Part shown: positions 24,096 through 36,084 of the stretch, one piece after another | Position numbering within the stretch: position 1 is the stretch's first letter | How the letters are laid out: every line of letters begins with the position of its first letter | From: Oxyruncus cristatus | Lineage: Eukaryota; Chordata; Aves; Passeriformes; Cotingidae | DNA length: 64,000 nucleotides | Reading direction: 5' to 3' | NCBI GenBank assembly: GCA_013399855.1 | Contig: VXAY01001311.1 | Coordinates: 995,344-1,059,343 of the forward strand | Translations under genes and position numbers: made by a program | The notes under the pieces: model-generated | What the model saw: the letters and a program-made list of their open reading frames with translations, nothing else | Database searches by the model: none | Told to the model about the DNA's origin: nothing

Positions 24096-27000
24096 ATTGT
24101 ACTACAAGAAAATTAGAAGAAATGGCAATAACAGTCCTGTATGATTATTTCCTGGGAATTTTTGCAGATAAGCTACTGTACAACTTTGAATATTTGCAAA
24201 GCAGTTTAGAAAGTGTCATTACAAACATCAAGAACAATTAGGTCCAGTCTGTGTTTTCCTAAAATGGTTTTAGTTTTGAAATGGGTTTTTGTAAGAACTG
24301 GATTAAAACCATTAACTTTTAGTAGGGCTTTTTTCATTTACAGGGTTTTTTTAAAATATTGCCACCAACAACCCAAAGATACAGTTGATTTCTGAATTTT
24401 TCAGCAAAGTTATTCAATTTTACTCTGCAAAATCAAAGGACAGAAATTTAGCAGCTCCAGACCGTTATTTTGCTCTGTCCTTAACAGCAACAACAACAAA
24501 ATCTGGAGAGGTTTGACATTCTGTTGCATTTAGATCAGTACCTTTTTCTTCATACCTAATGAACACATTCACAACAATGGCTCTCAGATCTCTGACATCC
24601 TCAAGGGACTGCACATAGGTCATGGACTCCGAATGCCAGCACATCGGCACAGAATAATAATAATAATATAAAAAAATAAGAAGTAAAACTTCAAAGTCAC
24701 TGCTGGCTGCAAGGCTTCTTCTTTAGAAACCTTGTAGCATGTTCTACCTTATTTATTAAATTTCAAGTACTTATTTAATGCATTTTGGTGAGATTCAGCA
24801 ATAATGTAGTAATACAGTTCCTTGGTCTATGACCTGTGTGCTATTCCCCACAGACAGGAATTAATTTTTGCAGCTTTTATATATTTTTTTTCTTGAAGTG
24901 TAAAAACAAAACAAGAAGATCTAAAGAAAGAATGGGAGAGGAAAAAAAGAAAATTCCAGAGGACAAGCTGAGACAGAATTCTTCATCTGCACTTCCCATT
25001 AATGTTGGGTCTTTGAGTAAATAGTATAGATTGGTAACTAGAATTTCATTTCTTTTGTTCTTCCTCTGGACAATTGCTTTCCATTTTACCTCAGATGACA
25101 CCGAGTCATTGTGACAAAGGCCCCCAAGACCTTGCTGTGATTCTGTAATGACTTAAATTCCCCACTTTCCCAGAGTGCACTAAGACATCGGGCTTTTATG
25201 TCTTGAGCTGCTGCATTAAGTCCTAATGGAAAATTTCTCTCCTAACTTAAGAACTACCTTATCCCCCATGAATAAACAATGACAGCATATGGATCAAGAA
25301 TGACCCCTGATACATCTGTCTTTAATGCAGGAATCACTGTAAAAATTGATTTCCTTTCACCCTCGAGCAACCAGGTCTTCCCTGTGCAGAATTAAACACA
25401 CACAAAGCATAAGATATATTCAAATGCAGTGCTGCGAGTAGAGGCATTTCATTCAATATGCAGCTATGCTGCAGGCTCAGGCCAAGCTGAGATTCAATTT
25501 GCATTATAATTCTAAAAATAATAATTCTCTAATGAGAATATTTGAGTGTATGTAACTGTGCAGACATAAAATTCACTCCGGGAAAAAAAAATAACCAAAC
25601 ACAATTGGTTTTCTGTGGGGAATTTAAAGGAAACTAAAAAAAAAAAAAAAAAGAAAATATAAATAAAAAGAACCCATAACACCAACATCAAAAAAAGAAG
25701 ATCCACAGCGTCAAAATATAAAGGAAATCAAAAGGTGACCTTTTCTGAAATTTGCTTAGTTTACTGTGTGTTTTCTGAAGTAAACACTAAGAGATATCAG
25801 AGTAGGAAATGTATTCCCTTTTGTACAAGGACAATATACATGGTGTGAGCATGGCTTCGCTATTATAGGTACGGAAAAATCATGTTCAACATGTTGTTGG
25901 CTAAACATAACCTAACTTCAGCTAATTATGGTCCATGTTACCATGCCCATTTTCATCACAAACAGTCCTTCTCCAAATCTGCACTAAAGCCAGTGTGAAT
26001 CCTGGACTGGATCCAATAGCAGAACGTCTCTCACGGTTTTGTAAAGGTGCTAGAATTTCTCTGCAGTGTAAGAAGCACCTATTTTCCAAGTCAGCAATGA
26101 ACTAAAAAAATTTTAGTTTTCTGGTACTAAAAGTTGTTATTGTTGCCTCCTGTGCTGTTCATGTTCAATCAGAAAAAAATGTAATTTCTTAGAGAAAAAA
26201 AACCCTCTAATCTAAATACAAGAAACTGCTAATATTCCTCCTCTCTTTTCTAAATGGAAAATGATTCAAGAAGCAAAACTTATTGTATCTTCTGAATGCA
26301 ACCAGTAAATAAAAATGAGCTGAAATATCATGTCCCTCTAAGCACCTACTCTTTGCTATTAATGTGATACTGAGTCCCCTCCTTCCCCCATCATAACCTA
26401 TCACAACATTGTAATAAAACAATAAAATATTTACTACTGAATCGTTAAAATACTAACTAGGACTAATAGGTTTTTTCTTCATGCTTTTCTAGGATCTGGC
26501 CTTCAAAATATTGTGGAATAAAGTGTCAGCCTACACTACAGATAATTTATGTCACATCCTCTTTTTCTAATTATAGCGTCACTTTTAATTCAAAGTTTAT
26601 TTGCACCTGCAAAGAAAGGACATACCGAGATTTAAAATGTGGCCATTCCCTGTAGCAGTATAGCCAATTCAGCACTGAATTTTTAAGGTAAGTGTTTAAC
26701 TTGATGGAATTAAAGGGTACGCATGTATGTGATTGTACAGGAGGCAGAGATATTCTTGTTTTGTCCTCTGCAGGAAGTTTGGTTTCAACCTGAAAGGCAT
26801 TAGTTTCATTTCAGGATGCTCTGAGGACAGAACATGAGCTTTCAGGGTGCTCTGGGGCTCTTTCTGCCTCCTGTGAGAGTTCTTAAAATCTTGTTCTGGG
26901 AAGATGCATGGCCAAAGCCTTTCCCCCTCTTCTCACCCTGTGCAAAAGCTCCAGTGGAGCAGATGGCTTCACAAAGACATCCTGCCACTTCCACTGTTAT

Positions 27001-28561
27001 TTTTCTTTCCAAATGGAAGGAATAATCTGTATAGCTCTTCTTCCAATGGAAAAGAGCTAACATTAAAATGCACCGCCACAGAGGTGTAACATGAAACATA
27101 ACTGGGCTCCCTGGTCCTTGCTTTCCCTGGCCTCCACCATTTTCCACCCTCCCCTGCTTCCTTAGGCTCCTGCCCTGGTCAGTAGGAATGCCACGCTCCC
27201 TACTAGAGTCACGGCTCATCCTCTGCTCCCTCCAGCAGCATCACTTGCAGAGAAACAGGAAAGAGGAGTTTGTGCTCGCTCAACAACTCTGAATAAGTCA
27301 CTTTTTCCTGACTGTCTAAGAGCACAGAGCAGAGCACAGCCTTGGGTGCCATTGGGAACTCTGGGTTCATCTCAAATAGCCATAAATACTGCAGCATATG
27401 TGTGGAAGACCTTACGGGTGTTAGAAATAGATATAAAAGCATTAACTAATAGATCAGATGTCATCCCAAATAAACCCAAACTGTATTCCTGATGGATTCC
27501 TTTAACCACATCTGGACTGAAAACAGCAGCCAACAGAGTATGTAGCTGTAAGTTAAAACCAGCACTGCCTGACTTCTTCCTCCCTTTCTTAATTCCGGCA
27601 TTGTGCTTGCTGCTTCTATGGACAGACTGATAGCTGGCTCGGGTAGCAACATACTGGGAAGTATTTTGAAGTTATTGATCTTTGTTATAGGCTTTAATAT
27701 GCGACACTTTGATAATTTGCTTGTATAATTTAAAAAAGAAAAAAGCAGTCTCTCCACCGTCTGTATTTTCAGTAACAGCGTTTGGACTTAACTTCTGTAT
27801 TAACAATTTCCAGATATAAACTCTCACAACTGCTCTAAAGGAAACCGAGGATTAGATTTATCTGCTCAATAGCCTTCTTTTCTAGATGATGCTTGGACAC
27901 CATAGAGATGGAAGTACGATGACTATTTAAATACTTTTGAGTTCTCTGTGCCAGTATCTGTCACTGACCATGTATTTGTGCAGCAGAGAGCACAGTGGGC
28001 TGCCAGAGTAACTGACTCCCCCATGTCCTAGAAGAGAAAAGGCCACCAGTATATGTCTATCAGAAAATCCCTCTTGAATTGGCAGCTCACCATGAAATCA
28101 AGAGGGATCAAAGCTGGCATGCAGCTCAGACTGGCTTTGGTGCAAACAGCAAGGCTGGGCACAGCTGCTCTACAAGGAAAAGATGTTTGCAAAGACATCT
28201 ACTGGCTCGCTGTGGAATACTGAACATGTACATCCCCTACCTAAGACAGAGTCTTGCACTTCCCTCCCAGGAGGAAAGACACATGCTCCATGGGACCAGC
28301 CCAAAGAAAACAGCAACAGCATTTAAGGAAGTTTCTGTAAAAACACTCAGGAAAGGATAGGATTACAAATTGAACTGACACAGAGCTGATTCAAAGCCCA
28401 TTTGAGTAATAGGCAAGACCACCTTTCATTTCAGGACTCTTTGGTTCTGTTTTTGGAGGTAACTTATAGCAAAGAGAATGATGAAGAACTATCACAAAGA
28501 CAATAAAATCAGTGGCCAAATCAATCAGACTCATCACTTTGTGGCTGCACTTCTTTCTTAG
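24096..28561. other. Unique AT-rich sequence, no gene recognised
   Basis: It contains an AAT-type microsatellite (24652-24669). The preceding bases, ataggtcatggactccgaat, may be the 3' tail of another amniote SINE. An A17 run lies at 25636-25652. Bases 25425-25560 and 25900-25960 are AT-rich with homeodomain-like words. Bases 26840-27240 are GC-richer without a recognisable exon. A 93-codon + frame at 28079-28360 begins at TTG and is not recognised. Confidence 0.45.
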
Positions 28562-28608
28562 AATTGCAAATTGCCATCTCTAAATGACAGTACTTTACCA
28601 CCTGACAG
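28562..28608 (+). other. Exon candidate with near-consensus splice sites
   Basis: Upstream, ctgcacttctttcttag (AG at 28560-28561) is a strong acceptor, and downstream cctgacag|gtaagtttt (GT at 28609-28610) matches the donor consensus fully. The 47-bp body is open in one frame only (the frame starting at 28562) and ends in phase 2. The next + strand candidate, 30266-30369, would continue this frame for about 20 codons to a TAA. I recognise no protein. It could be an exon of a long non-coding or lineage-specific transcript, or a decoy. Both splice sites are seen; splicing is inferred. Confidence 0.35.
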
Positions 28609-29306
28609 GTAAGTTTTCCTCCAAATAAAAATATTGCACACTTGAATAAATTGTTTGTAATAAGGTTTACAGACAGGCGCTTTTTTAATGCAAATAGAGA
28701 TGACCATTCAAGGGAGCTGAAGAATTCATATATCCTAGAAGACTGTTTGATTAGAAGTGGTTGTTAAATTTGAAGATCAGAGTGATTCCTTCTGCTCCTT
28801 GCTCATTCTCCTGCATTCTCGCTTTACAGGAAGCTCATTAATAGATCACTTTGCCCAGTTTGTCATCTGTTTCATTATGCAAAATACATACGTTTCATTT
28901 ACCTTTCCTGTGAAAAAATCAGTTATCTTCAGGTAGATAAAATGACTTCTTTGGGTTTCTTTTCAACCCCTGAACAGCTCAAAAGTCTCTAAAATCTCAA
29001 CTGGTGGTAGAATATCAGGGAACCCTGATGCGTGCCGATTGCAATGTAATGATCTTTATGTTCACATTTAAATGGGAAGTGCAATAGCTTACAAAGCTGA
29101 CCACTAGGCAAACCTTACATGGACCTGAAAGGAAAATAAAATAGTTTAAAAGCTCTCTGAACATTTTCAAAAGATCTATTTGACAGAGAAATTAAAGAAG
29201 GAATTCCTAAAATGGAGCTTTAATTCCCAACTCTTTGGTTTTACTACATCTGTGGGAATTAAGTACAAGAAGATTTTTTGTTACTTGTTTTATTTCTTGA
29301 CTTTTC

Positions 29307-29580
29307 TCAGTAAAGTTCCAAAATTCTCTTCACTTAATAGATCAGAAATTCCTAGGCCTATGATCTGCTTCAATATTTTTTCTAAAATAATGAAGATCAC
29401 ATCTGACCAGTCGCTAATAAATATATCAGCACCCTACAGAGATAGATGGTACATTCTATATATTTCTTGGAGATGCACTACAGACTCATAAAGATGTATT
29501 TTAAATTAAGGCAAATTCATCCCCTAACTGATCATGATTTAAGTTCAATAAAGCATTTAAAAATGCAGTTAATTTTATGC
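29307..29580 (+). repeat. Direct repeat copy 1 (well-conserved core 29311-29465)
   Basis: The core from taaagttccaaaattctctt to attctatatattt recurs at 31361-31513 with about nine differences over ~155 bp (roughly 94 % identity by eye). Weaker collinear matches continue to about 29580 (cagactcataaa; gatcat; tgcagttaatttta), at offsets of 2045-2053 bases. The two copies are in the same orientation, ~2.05 kb apart. I recognise no transposon family and no LTR-type TG...CA ends. Confidence 0.85.
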
Positions 29581-29965
29581 AAGCATCTCTGTCCCCATGA
29601 CTTCGTAGGCACTAGAAGGGACCCACCAGTGTGATGAAGTTCAGTCCTTGCATGTAAATGTAGAGGCCTGGTGGCTTGGATGGTTTTAAAACCTGGGCAG
29701 ATATTTAAAAGTTCTTTGTTTAAAGTCTCAGTCATGCTAGTAAGTGTGTGTGGAACAAACTGTCATGCAAATATCCCCATGAGTTCAACCTGGATTTCTT
29801 GTCTACTTGGAAGATCAAGGTTTCAATGGATACACAATAACTGAAAGACAGGAGTTGTCTGAAGTGGCAAAGGACAGAAAGAAGTCGATACATATTTACA
29901 TGTTCACTTAACACACCTGTAAGCTAACTGGGTTTCAGTGAACTCCCTTGGGTAGCAAAGAGAGA

Positions 29966-30160
29966 TCAAAGCCCTGCCCAGAAGAATATACCCCATTTCT
30001 GTGCAGGATAACGAGTCATTAACATGTACCAGCAGGCTTCTTCAGCCTGCTGATATCTCAGGAGTTGTTCTTTCAGTGTCACCTTAACTGGCTCAGCATT
30101 TGACTGCAAGACATGCTCCACAGCTTCATAAAAGAGCAACCCATATGCGACTTTTCCCAT
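29966..30160 (-). CDS. Short - strand open frame, protein-like composition, unrecognised
   Basis: It has 64 codons from ATG at 30160, and a TAA lies immediately before the start. The composition is balanced and helix-like around residues 10-45 (for example YEAVEHVLQ and KEQLLRYQQAEEACWY), unlike the low-complexity frames elsewhere in the window. A tatataaa word overlaps the start region. There is no domain I can name and no strong flanking splice sites. It could be a degenerate exon or a chance frame. Confidence 0.15.
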   Translation of the reverse strand: MGKVAYGLLFYEAVEHVLQSNAEPVKVTLKEQLLRYQQAEEACWYMLMTRYPAQKWGIFFWAGL

Positions 30161-30265
30161 TTATATAGCTTCTCACACAGTCACAATATTGGAGCACCTC
30201 CTGGTTAGATGGAGAGAAGGCAAACAAATCATTGTTTTGCTTTTCTTTCTCTCTTCTACCCACAG

Positions 30266-30369
30266 AAAAGCTTCAAAAGGAAATTTTGTCTGGCAGCTTC
30301 CTCTCTTTGTTGGACTGAAGTTTTAAGCTGAAACTCATGATTGTCACTGGAGTTGGAAAGATAAAAGAG
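30266..30369 (+). other. Exon candidate with strong acceptor and donor
   Basis: A long pyrimidine tract (30235-30260) ends in tctacccacag (AG at 30264-30265), an excellent acceptor. After 104 bp there is aagag|gtatgtac (GT at 30370-30371), a strong donor. All three frames contain a stop, so as an internal exon it is non-coding or 5'-untranslated. An ATG near 30336 opens a frame (MIVTGVGKIKE) that runs through the donor. It lies between the two copies of the 29.3/31.4 kb repeat and 1.66 kb downstream of the candidate at 28562-28608. No known gene is recognised. Confidence 0.35.
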
Positions 30370-31356
30370 GTATGTACTAAAGAAACCAGAAAAATAACTC
30401 CATTTAATTCCATATGAAAATACTCATTGTTTTCCTGAAGTTTGTATGATCCATGAAACTAGTGCAAAGTTCACATTAGGATTAGACTTCCATATGATTT
30501 TGGAACAAAGTCAAACATTTCAAAATGCCATCTCTTTACATTTTAATGGAGAAAAGATATTATCATGACCTCTGGGACTATGCAGGTCATAGAAACTTGT
30601 CCTGTAAACTTTAAATGTAAGTATAAAAATATGCTAGACTCAAAAGCTTCAGATGATGAACTATTATATCCTTACATTAATTGTTGCAATGGCTGACCTT
30701 CTACTATGAAAATCTCCTCACTATTTGGTTTGAATTTTCTAGCTACTGGAAAGTTGCAGTGCCTTTTGTTCAGCTTTTTTTTTTCATTTTATTAGATTAA
30801 CACCTACCTCCTAAAAGTCTTTTCTTTATGCAGATGCTCAGGGCCAACAAGCATCCCCAGCCTTGTCTCAAATAACATGGCAGTCTATGCCTCTCTCAAG
30901 TTCCTAACAGACATCCTTTGCAGACCACTTTTAAAATTCTTTTTCCAATTTTAATATTCCAGCTCACACAGTTTTCTTTAAATAGTCTCACTAATTTTGA
31001 ACACAATGGCAATTTTACACTCCTACTCATACAGAGCAGTTTTGGCACACGCAACCAAAGATAACCTTTTACTCAAGTTTAGTACCAGCCAATATTCAGT
31101 GGTTAATTCTAAAGACTTCTTACTGCTGTTCTCTGCTGCATACAAATCCTTAAACTGGAAACACGGTTTACAATTAGTTTTGGACAGAAGAACACATATA
31201 TAACAGTATTAAAAGGCATCTTTGTTTAAACATGCTCTTTATGTCAAGCAATCCAGATCTCAGTGTAACAGGTAACTTGCTTCCCTTACAGCCTCTCACT
31301 TCACAAAGGGAAGTCAGACAAGACACTTGTTCTGTGTTTTCCAGACACTGAAGTTC

Positions 31357-31640
31357 GCAGTAAGGTTCCAAAATTCTCTTCACTTAATAGATCAGAATTT
31401 CCTAGGCCTATGATCTGCTTCAATATTTTTCTAAGATAATGAAGATCACATCTGACCAGTCTTTAATAAATATATCAGCACCTTCAGAGATAGATAGTAC
31501 ATTCTATATATTTTTATATATAAATCAGACCTCATAAATGCCTTCTTTAAGTGACAATGCCTATTTTTAATTCCTTTTGAGATCATTTTATGATATTATA
31601 ATTAATTAATTATGGGTGCAGTTAATTTTACTCTATAACT
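31357..31640 (+). repeat. Direct repeat copy 2 (well-conserved core 31361-31513)
   Basis: Second copy of the repeat at 29307-29580, same orientation. The core 31361-31513 is nearly identical to copy 1. The outer parts (for example the shared tgcagttaatttta at 31617) are collinear but much more diverged. The abrupt change in similarity at the core edges suggests either selective constraint or gene conversion of the core after an older duplication. Confidence 0.85.
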
Positions 31641-34600
31641 TTTTTTATAGGTTTGCTATATTTTTTTCTGCAAAACCATGTCAAATACTTAGAATAGTTT
31701 TTAAATCAATATAGCTACATTGTCTTAATACACGACAAAATGAAGAGAACATCAGATATGCTTGAGAAAGCCTTTTTTTTTTTACATACAATCATTCTGA
31801 CAGGCAGTAATAAGGCACCCATCATTCCACTCTTTAATGGCAATGTCCACTTCAGATTTTCCATATTTTTTTATAGGATTCCAATCTGAAGTATCTTAAT
31901 AAGCCTGCTCAGCATATTTCAATTTTTTTTTTTTTTTTTCCATATTGGAACGACACTGGTTTTTTTCCCCCTGGTACTCTGGCATTTTGCCCATCTTTAA
32001 AGATTAATTCAGTGCCCACAATCTTCCTTCAAGACACCCCTTCGCCAATTCTTTTAATAATTGGCTTTAACTATTGCTGTTTAATCTTCTAAATATTAGC
32101 TGAAAGTATTTTAGTATCATGCTAAAATACAAGCCTGCTTCTTTCCAATTATAAAATATCTATTGATTGCATTTTATTTATATTACTAGAAAATTTTGTG
32201 ATCTTTATCCAACACAGAGCATACCTACGAAGATTTTATTTGTTCTTCTTTCTTTATAAATGGTTTCCTGATTTTTGTACCCTTTTGAGTGCAGAGGGAT
32301 TTTTATTGATGCATTTAGTTTTTCCTACCAGTTGATTTTATATCCAAAATGTTGGGTTATGTTGGTTCATGCTCCCTGTGATGAGCTTCCCCTTTTTTTC
32401 CACTCACTACATAGTGATAATGGGATTTTTTTATTATTTTCTAAAGGGGTTTGTAACTGCCTTCTCCTCACATTTTAGCAGGATTTTTTTTTTCAGCCAT
32501 AGAAACCTTTCTTGATTGCAGAGCTGGGGGTTTTTTTGGCATCTAATAAAACATTCTTAAACAATTCCTAATTATCATGCACATTCTTGTGTTTAAATTT
32601 TTCCTCCCACTCAATTTTGTTCATGATTGTTTTCCGCTTTGGGAAATTGGCCTTTTTAGAGCACCAAGACTATAATGCTGTTTGCACAAAACAAATAAAA
32701 TTAGATCATGATTGCTTGCACCTAGGCAACCATCTAGTTCAGTGATCAATTCATCTTTATCTGTCAGAATACATAATTAGGAATGCCCCAACTTGGCAGC
32801 AGTGCCAACACTACTAGTTTTACAAACTTACCTTTCAGAAGCAGCAGCGTGAAGGTTCCAACACACTCTCCAAATTAGTACAGCAGTTTTTTGTAGGACA
32901 GAGAGGTGTTTAAAAAGCTGCCTCAAACACTTATTTTCCTTCATGTCATGGTCTGTAGCAAGACCCTCGTTGTCTCGTTTACCATCTTGTGCCCAAACCT
33001 AGATATCATTAACAGGTAATAATCGAGCAACAACTAAACTGTAACTGTAATCAGAAAATATGCCCCCTCTGGGTTTGATGTAGGAAATGAATTAAATCTT
33101 TTGGGGACAGATCCTAACACAGGCATCCAACCCAGCCCCTCTACATACAGGATTTAGTATTCCAGCTTTTATTCATCATTTGTTTTCCTCCAAATGTGGG
33201 AAGCACCATGGAGAGTTTCCTCTGTCATCGTGAAACACAGACTATCTAAAACCAGATGTCTTTCGACCAGTGTCTGTTCCCAAGGTTTTACAGGACTTCC
33301 CTTAGAAAGACAAATTTCTGCATTGCCACATTGTCATTTTGTGGTTAATATTTGGTATATTTTAATGAAATCAAATCAAATCAAGGCTGAATACAAAACT
33401 CCCATTATCCACAGAAAAATCTAAATTTGTACAAATCCCCAGCTCTCAACTTTGGAGTCTTTTTTTTCAGAGAAAATTTTAAAATGCATTGGAAAGAGAA
33501 TCTTCTGCAGCATCAATTATTTAAAAAATAATTTATTTTTGTTTTTGTCAGCAAAATCAAAGATCACCAGACTAAGAATTTTGTCTCTTCATTTAGATTT
33601 AATTCTTGGTCTTTTCCTAAGCTTGTGTTGCCAAGGTACTAATAATTAAACCACAGAGATTGCATAAAAATGGAACTCCCAACTCATCAAAAACACTGAA
33701 AAGCCAAAGCCAAAACCTTCCTTTTTCTTTTTTCTCTTTTTTTTTTTTTTTTCCTCTCAAAGACAGCTTCAGTTTGGAAATTCCAAAATGTTCCCAAGGC
33801 AGGAACAATCTGAACTTAAATATGCTACTCAGATTTTCTGGCTCCTGCCTGCCCAGCTGGAATGCTGGTCAGCTCTCTGCATTTGGGCAAATGTAGAACC
33901 TAAGTAACAATGCTCCTGAGAAAACCAATAGTCCAGAGGAAGGATAACAGGCAGTTCCCTCCCTTAGATGTCAGGAACCAGCTGACAGGAGATCGGAGGG
34001 AGCTGCAAGCAAGGCAGCCCACCTTTAAGCTGCAGGGTCCATCAGCAAATTTATCTGGAAATCTGGAGACAAACTATTGAATGGGATGTAAAGTAAGGCT
34101 GGTGGAAAACTTGCTATCAAGAATTGTGGAATGGAGAACCGAATAATAAATGCACAAATGCAACAACCCGAGTATTGAGGCAGCTCTTGCTTTAAAGCAG
34201 TGGTATGCAGAGAAACTCCTCTCCCGGTGACCTCACAAAAAGCTGCAGCATTTTACATTTGCGTGAGATGTATTTATTATTTATACATAGGTGCGCACAG
34301 ATCTTGAGTGTACCATGGTCTGTGTCTTCCATCTGCCACCCTCCCAAATGAATTTTTATCGTAGAATCATTCAGAGTTCATCACTGGTGGGGAGCCTGTT
34401 CATTGAAACTCATTATTGTTCTAATGAATTACACACGAGAGCTGTAAGTGATTACATTATAATAGTCAGACTCAGCCATTCAATGAAAATTTAATTACAG
34501 AGTACAGGGAGATGACAAAAAAAAAAAAAAAAATCCATGCCTGTGTTCTGGAATGCTGTCACCCCAGCCACAGCTGGCTACTGAAAGTCTTCACGCAATT

Positions 34601-35441
34601 ATGTTTTCTCTTAACCACACCCCTTTTTAAAGAAAGGAAACAGGAGCTGAAGTTTGCAGAAGTTGCAGCGGCTCCCCTGCCTGCCCCTCCACTGGCAGTT
34701 CTGGAGATCTATTGTTCACTCTTCGGATGATCCACATACCCAGAATCCAAGCATAACCAACTCCTGTCAAGCAGAAAGGATGTGATCCTGCAAAGCCTGA
34801 CAAGAGTAGAGTTGCACTAACTTGCTGAAAATGAGATTCCCCTCTTTATGGTCACAGAAGAGGATTCAAAGTCACCTTGCTGGATGTATTTTAAAGTGCT
34901 GGAACAGAGACTTTGCCTTTGGCCTACTTTTCCTCCTGTAAACCACCACATAAATCAATGGATTACTGCTCTTTCAGTAGGGTCTTGTAGGATCCATGCT
35001 AACGCACGTGTCTTCATGCTAATAACACAGTGCCTGACGGGAATGACTCCCAGACATAAACTTTGGGCTTCTGAAGGAGCACAAAGACCTCCTGAAATGG
35101 GTTCTTCTCCTTCTCTGCCAGCTCAAGTTTACAACAAATGAAGACTTTCCCATCTCTAGTGCAATAACTGGACTGTAAACCAGCACTACCTGAGCATCCA
35201 GCAAAACACCCTCCTAAGCAGGCAGCTTTGTGCTGAAAGGTCAGGGACAGGCACCACATTACCCTTGACTAGTAACATGAGAGGCTGAGGAAGCAGAGAT
35301 CTACCATCCTGAAAATAATCCCTGAACTGGGGATTTGTATCTGAGAAACACAAACTTGTTTCTTATATGATAACAATAACCTCTCTGCATCAAAACAATT
35401 TTTTTTAACAGTTGTGGAATTAACCCTCAACTTGTTTGAAA
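31641..35441. other. Unique AT-rich sequence with T- and A-tracts
   Basis: No gene recognised. It contains T17 (31923-31939), an ATCAA-type short tandem (33366-33382), a T-rich block at 33730-33755 and A17 (34517-34533). Bases 34330-34500 form a block with SOX- and homeodomain-like words (ttattgttctaatgaattac, aagtgattacatta). A strong - strand donor-like site, gaaag|gtaagtttg, lies at about 32830. Confidence 0.45.
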
Positions 35442-35716
35442 CCACAGAATGGACTGGGTTTGAAGGGACCTCAAAGATCATCTTGTTCCAACCGCCCTGC
35501 CAGGGGCAGGGACACCTTCCACTAGACCAGGTTTCTCAGAGCCCCATCCAACCTGGCCTTGAAAACTTCCAGAAATGGGGCATCCACAGCTTCTCTGGGC
35601 AACCTATTCCAGTGCTTCACCACCCTCACAAGGAACAATTTCTTTCTAACATCTAATCTAAATCTACCATATTTCAACCATTCTTCCTTGTTCTATCACT
35701 GCTCGCCCTTGCACAT
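35442..35716 (-). mobile_element. CR1 LINE 3' fragment
   Basis: It begins ccacagaatggactgggttt and follows the CR1 3' block (ggacctcaaagatcatct, ccactagaccaggtttctca, tccagaaatggggcatccac, tctctgggcaacctattcca). It is 5'-truncated and the tail octamer is eroded. It lies 370 bp from the next, younger-looking CR1 in the same orientation. Confidence 0.93.
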
Positions 35717-35834
35717 ACAATGCTCTGAAGTTACTTCCTAAGTCACACTCACTGTTTTCCTTTCTGTTCCTCTTTATGATGTCACTGTGAAAGCATGAAA
35801 TTTTCTAAGAAGAATTTTTAATTTTTTTTTCCTA

Positions 35835-36080
35835 CCAGATTTTTTTGACATCCCTGCGGGAAAGATATGGAAGATCTTGATGGAGAAGTTTAAAGACATT
35901 ATTGAATATGTCTTCCTGAATATCCACATCATCCTTTTTCAGTAACCTTTTTAAGATGAGAAACAGCTTCACGTGACACTTGAGATGCTTAAGAGAAAGT
36001 CTTTTTGGTCCAGGAGATTGGCAAAATGCGACAATAAGGGTTGGTAACCATGACAGATAGAGCCCACTGTTTCCTCCAGT
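35835..36080 (-). pseudogene. Coding-looking segment with donor-like end, possible exon or relic
   Basis: On the - strand, from about 36080 to 35835, one frame is open for about 82 codons. The composition is balanced and protein-like (for example HVKLFLILKRLLKKDDV and EDIFNNVFKLLHQDLPYL), with purine-rich first codon positions. It ends at aatctg|gtagga, a plausible splice donor (GT at 35835-35834), with a TAG immediately inside that donor. The 5' side is cut by the 3' end of the CR1 that starts at 36085, so any acceptor nearby would be altered or displaced. I cannot name the protein. It may be an exon of a gene on the - strand, a broken exon, or part of an unknown transposon. It stands out from the many random frames here. 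Confidence 0.25.
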
Positions 36081-36084
36081 GAAA

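Noticed and set aside
29014..29029. Small inverted repeat atcaggg-aa-ccctgat
   Set aside because: 7-bp stem with a 2-nt loop is common by chance and too tight to be a microRNA precursor.
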